Positions 6,320 to 8,109 of a DNA stretch of 8,109 bases are shown here, piece after piece. Source of the stretch: JBFFSQ01 sp041572275 (lineage in GTDB: Bacteria > Pseudomonadota > Gammaproteobacteria > SZUA-229); assembly GCA_041572275.1 (NCBI GenBank), contig JBFFSQ010000138.1, positions 1 to 8,109 of the forward strand, written 5' to 3'. Positions within the stretch are counted from its first letter, which is position 1. Each line of letters opens with the position of its first letter. The notes under the pieces were generated by a model. The model had not been told where the DNA came from and did no database searches. It saw only the letters and a list, made by a program, of their open reading frames with translations. The translations under genes and the position numbers were made by a program.

Positions 6320-7177
6320 TTATTTACGAACACCTGGACCATTCAGTGTCAAACCATTGCTCATGTAAGTATGGAAATACTCAAGAGCGCGATATTCTTC
6401 GCTCTGTGCTTTGAATGGTTTTGCGCGGACCTGTTTGTTACAGCCACCGTAACGGCGATGCAGTGTACCCAGGCCATCACCTGACTTGCTGCCACCGGCC
6501 CATTTATTACGGAACACAGGGAAATGCGTCGTATGACCCAGTGCCGGGCTCAGGATGTCTGCACGGATGCGGTTACCAGAGTTGTATGAATGACAATCAG
6601 CGCATGACATGTTGAGCTGGCCGCGTTTAGCGTAATAATGCTTCTTGCCACGCTCATACCACTTCATAGATTCAGCGGAGTTAACAATTTTTACATTGGT
6701 TTTCTTACCGCGTGATTTGTAAGCGATATATGCGCCGAGATGGGCAATTGGACCAGTTTTCCACTTTAATGGTTCTTCACCATTCTTAGTTCGACATTCA
6801 TTGATGGCCATTTCCAGAGTCACTACTTCATTGCGTTGTGTGCTGAAGTATGGGTAGTTCTGTTTTATGCCTTTTGTCGCATTGGGAAAACAGCTGGCAT
6901 AGGTTTTACCATTTTTGAATGGGGTGTTGAAAAGTTCCTCACCCTTGTCTACATAGGTTTCATATGGAGGAAATTCTTCAATATCTTCCCACTGTTCACG
7001 TGAGCCTTTATCGACAGAATATACGCCATTGATGAAATCATGTAATGGTGTGTCAGGGAAACGATCCGTATAGAATTTACGGAAGTCCTTAAGGTCCTGA
7101 TCTGGGCTTGCTGCAATACTGATCGCAGGAGCTGCGAACATGCAGAGCACAGATGCAATAACTGCAAATTTTTTCAT
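6320..7177 (-). CDS. soxA: SoxA, sulfur-oxidation c-type cytochrome subunit, single-haem type
   Basis: Periplasmic SoxA (285 aa). With SoxX it forms the SoxAX cytochrome that oxidatively joins thiosulfate to the SoxY cysteine. A Sec signal peptide (MKKF, hydrophobic core, likely cut near AISIAA, residue 23) is followed by the SoxA fold. Only one haem site is visible, CADCH (Cys192, Cys195, His196). The conserved HRRYGGCNKQVRAKPF (240-255) contains Cys246, the position that in characterised SoxA becomes the cysteine-persulfide haem ligand, and the active-site arginine region. Cys96 and Cys128 remain where di-haem SoxA has its N-terminal haem and probably form a disulfide, so this is the mono-haem class. 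An AGG lies 8 bases before the ATG. It is the last gene before the terminator; soxB does not follow. Confidence 0.96.
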   Translation of the reverse strand: MKKFAVIASVLCMFAAPAISIAASPDQDLKDFRKFYTDRFPDTPLHDFINGVYSVDKGSREQWEDIEEFPPYETYVDKGEELFNTPFKNGKTYASCFPNATKGIKQNYPYFSTQRNEVVTLEMAINECRTKNGEEPLKWKTGPIAHLGAYIAYKSRGKKTNVKIVNSAESMKWYERGKKHYYAKRGQLNMSCADCHSYNSGNRIRADILSPALGHTTHFPVFRNKWAGGSKSGDGLGTLHRRYGGCNKQVRAKPFKAQSEEYRALEYFHTYMSNGLTLNGPGVRK

Positions 7178-7222
7178 AGTCTATACCTATTTATTTAGGA
7201 ATTCTGCTAAGTAAAAAAACGA

Positions 7223-7537
7223 TTATTTGATTGTTGCTTCAACTGAATCGCTTTTACCTGTGTTATCAACCCAGCTTACTTTCAGCGTATCACCTGCTGC
7301 AGCGCCTTTGAACTTGAATGACAGGTATGGGTTTTTAGAAATTGCAGTACCCCAAAGTGCAGACAGCACATTTTTGCCATTATGTTCGCAGTTGACTTCC
7401 TGGATGAACTTCGCTGGTATCAGCTTTTTGGTTTTTTTATCTTTACGCAGACCAGTTTCCATAGGATGACTGATGAGTGTTTTAACAACTGTTACGCCAC
7501 CTTTAACTTTAGCGCGTACTTTAATTGATTTAGCCAT
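7223..7537 (-). CDS. soxZ: SoxZ, sulfur-carrier complex subunit
   Basis: 104 aa, the normal SoxZ length, with the family start AKSIKVRAKVKGGVTVVKTL, the conserved SHPMETGLR (23-31), FIQEVNC (44-50) and the C-terminal WVDNTGKSDSVEATIK. SoxZ is a small immunoglobulin-like protein that pairs with SoxY and exposes SoxY's flexible carboxy-terminal arm to partner enzymes. It has no signal peptide of its own, as usual: it is exported with SoxY as a complex by the Tat pathway. It starts 23 bases after the soxY stop with GAGG 9 bases before its ATG, and lies 45 bases ahead of soxA, so the genes are co-transcribed. Confidence 0.97.
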   Translation of the reverse strand: MAKSIKVRAKVKGGVTVVKTLISHPMETGLRKDKKTKKLIPAKFIQEVNCEHNGKNVLSALWGTAISKNPYLSFKFKGAAAGDTLKVSWVDNTGKSDSVEATIK

Positions 7538-7560
7538 TGTGTATATCCTCTAACCTGTGA

Positions 7561-8031
7561 TTAACCGCCGCAGCCGCCGATGGTGACTTTGACTTCTTTT
7601 TTGGTGGAATACAATTTGCCACCGGCTTTAACGACAGCAACAACATCAGATGTTTTACCCATCTTGATACGAGTCGATACAAAGCCTTCTGCACCAGCGC
7701 CCATATTAAATGTCGCAGTCAGAGGAGTAGCGTTATTGGATACCAACAGGCTAATAGATTCTGTACCAGAAATTTTGCTGGTTACAGTGATTGGTACAAC
7801 GGCACCATTTTCAGCAATAGCAGGTGCTTTCAGTTTGATGTCACCACTGTCTGCCATACTTGTGCTACCTACAGCACCTTTCAGGGCTTCATCAAATGAT
7901 TTAGCTTCGAAAGCAGCTTTTGGCCACGCTGCAAAAACTGCGCGTGGAGTAATTAAGCCTGCACTAACTGCAACACCAATTGCGCCAGCAGTGGCAGAGC
8001 TTTTTAAAAATGTTCTACGTTTTGTATTCAT
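7561..8031 (-). CDS. soxY: SoxY, thiosulfate-oxidation sulfur-carrier protein
   Basis: 156 aa from the chosen start. A twin-arginine signal (KRRTFLK at residues 4-10, hydrophobic stretch, cut near AVFA-AW) sends the SoxYZ complex folded to the periplasm. The protein ends in the hallmark GGCGG; Cys154, third from the end, is the residue on which sulfur intermediates are carried. Two in-frame ATGs lie six bases apart (8037 and 8031). AAGG (8042-8039) is only 1 base from the first but 7 from the second, so I take 8031; the alternative adds Met-Ile. It follows the partial cytochrome gene by about 23 bases and precedes soxZ by 23 bases. Confidence 0.96.
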   Translation of the reverse strand: MNTKRRTFLKSSATAGAIGVAVSAGLITPRAVFAAWPKAAFEAKSFDEALKGAVGSTSMADSGDIKLKAPAIAENGAVVPITVTSKISGTESISLLVSNNATPLTATFNMGAGAEGFVSTRIKMGKTSDVVAVVKAGGKLYSTKKEVKVTIGGCGG

Positions 8032-8038
8032 TATCATA

Positions 8039-8042
8039 CCTT
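8039..8042 (-). promoter_or_regulatory. Shine-Dalgarno AAGG that decides the soxY start
   Basis: On the minus strand AAGG is followed by TATGATAATG. The spacing is 1 base to the first ATG and 7 to the second, favouring initiation at 8031. Confidence 0.6.
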
Positions 8043-8054
8043 ATACAAACCTTG

Positions 8055-8109
8055 TTACAGCGTATAAATAAACTCAACAACTTTATCAATCTCATCTTTG
8101 GTCAAAACC
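8055..8109 (-). CDS. soxX: C-terminus of a c-type cytochrome, probably SoxX (partial)
   Basis: Only the last 17 codons and a TAA stop are inside the window; they read VLTKDEIDKVVEFIYTL. A 'Leu-Thr-x-x-Glu-Ile-x-x-Val-Val-x-(Phe/Tyr)-(Ile/Leu)' helix ending the protein is typical of the final helix of small class I cytochromes c, including SoxX. The position directly upstream of soxY in a soxXYZA order makes SoxX, the mono-haem partner of SoxA, the best reading. The haem motif is outside the window, so identity rests on context. Another small cytochrome is possible. Confidence 0.65.
   Translation of the reverse strand, partial: VLTKDEIDKVVEFIYTL

Noticed and set aside
7186..7199. CCTA-N6-TAGG dyad covering the soxA Shine-Dalgarno as a translational switch
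   Set aside because: Only four base pairs with a six-base loop; too weak to claim control of soxA translation.
7178..7222. T-run (TTTTTTT on the minus strand) after soxZ as an internal terminator
   Set aside because: No GC-rich stem precedes it, so it is just an AT-rich spacer within the sox operon.
7580..8071. Plus-strand open frame of about 160 aa opposite soxY
   Set aside because: It is the antisense shadow of soxY, whose Tat signal and GGCGG end make the minus-strand reading certain.
1..8109. CRISPR array, insertion sequence or phage genes
   Set aside because: No regularly spaced repeats, transposase or integrase motifs, or phage-like genes were seen on either strand.

Overview
The window looks like chromosomal DNA of a Gram-negative, sulfur-oxidising proteobacterium, most likely a gammaproteobacterium. 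It carries thiosulfate-oxidation (Sox) genes, a UUP1-type 'inactive transglutaminase + 7TM' protein with its ATP-grasp partner, and an outer-membrane beta-barrel gene. Base composition is AT-leaning (roughly 40% G+C by eye). Genus cannot be decided from the sequence alone.

Layout. (1) A tRNA-Lys(TTT) gene, missing only its first base at the window edge, is followed by its own hairpin-plus-T terminator. (2) A non-coding stretch of about 370 bases follows. It holds a tandem pair of near-palindromic boxes exactly 20 bp apart, a TATAAT hexamer and small hairpins: a plausible control region for the next operon. (3) Positions 515-6207 hold a tightly packed four-gene plus-strand operon: a 7TM protein with a periplasmic transglutaminase-like domain, a cytosolic ATP-grasp ligase, an inner-membrane-anchored protein with about 16 TPR repeats, and an outer-membrane beta-barrel. 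Junctions are TAATG, ATGA and a 10-bp gap, so translation is probably coupled. (4) A near-perfect bidirectional terminator (6268-6299) separates it from a convergent minus-strand sox cluster. (5) The sox cluster reads, in transcription order, (soxX C-terminus, cut by the window edge) - soxY - soxZ - soxA, and ends at the shared terminator with no soxB.

How the parts work together. SoxY (Tat-exported, C-terminal GGCGG) with SoxZ carries the sulfur substrate on its terminal cysteine; SoxA (single-haem type) with SoxX makes the oxidative thiosulfate-cysteine link. soxB and soxCD must be elsewhere or absent. The four-gene operon is the more novel part. Its products would span cytoplasm, inner membrane, periplasm and outer membrane, which suggests a machine that makes an amide-linked product or modification with the ATP-grasp enzyme and handles or exports it through the 7TM/TPR/barrel components. 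That function is inferred from family and layout only. The transglutaminase-like domain keeps an apparent Cys-His-Asp triad, although its family is named 'inactive'.
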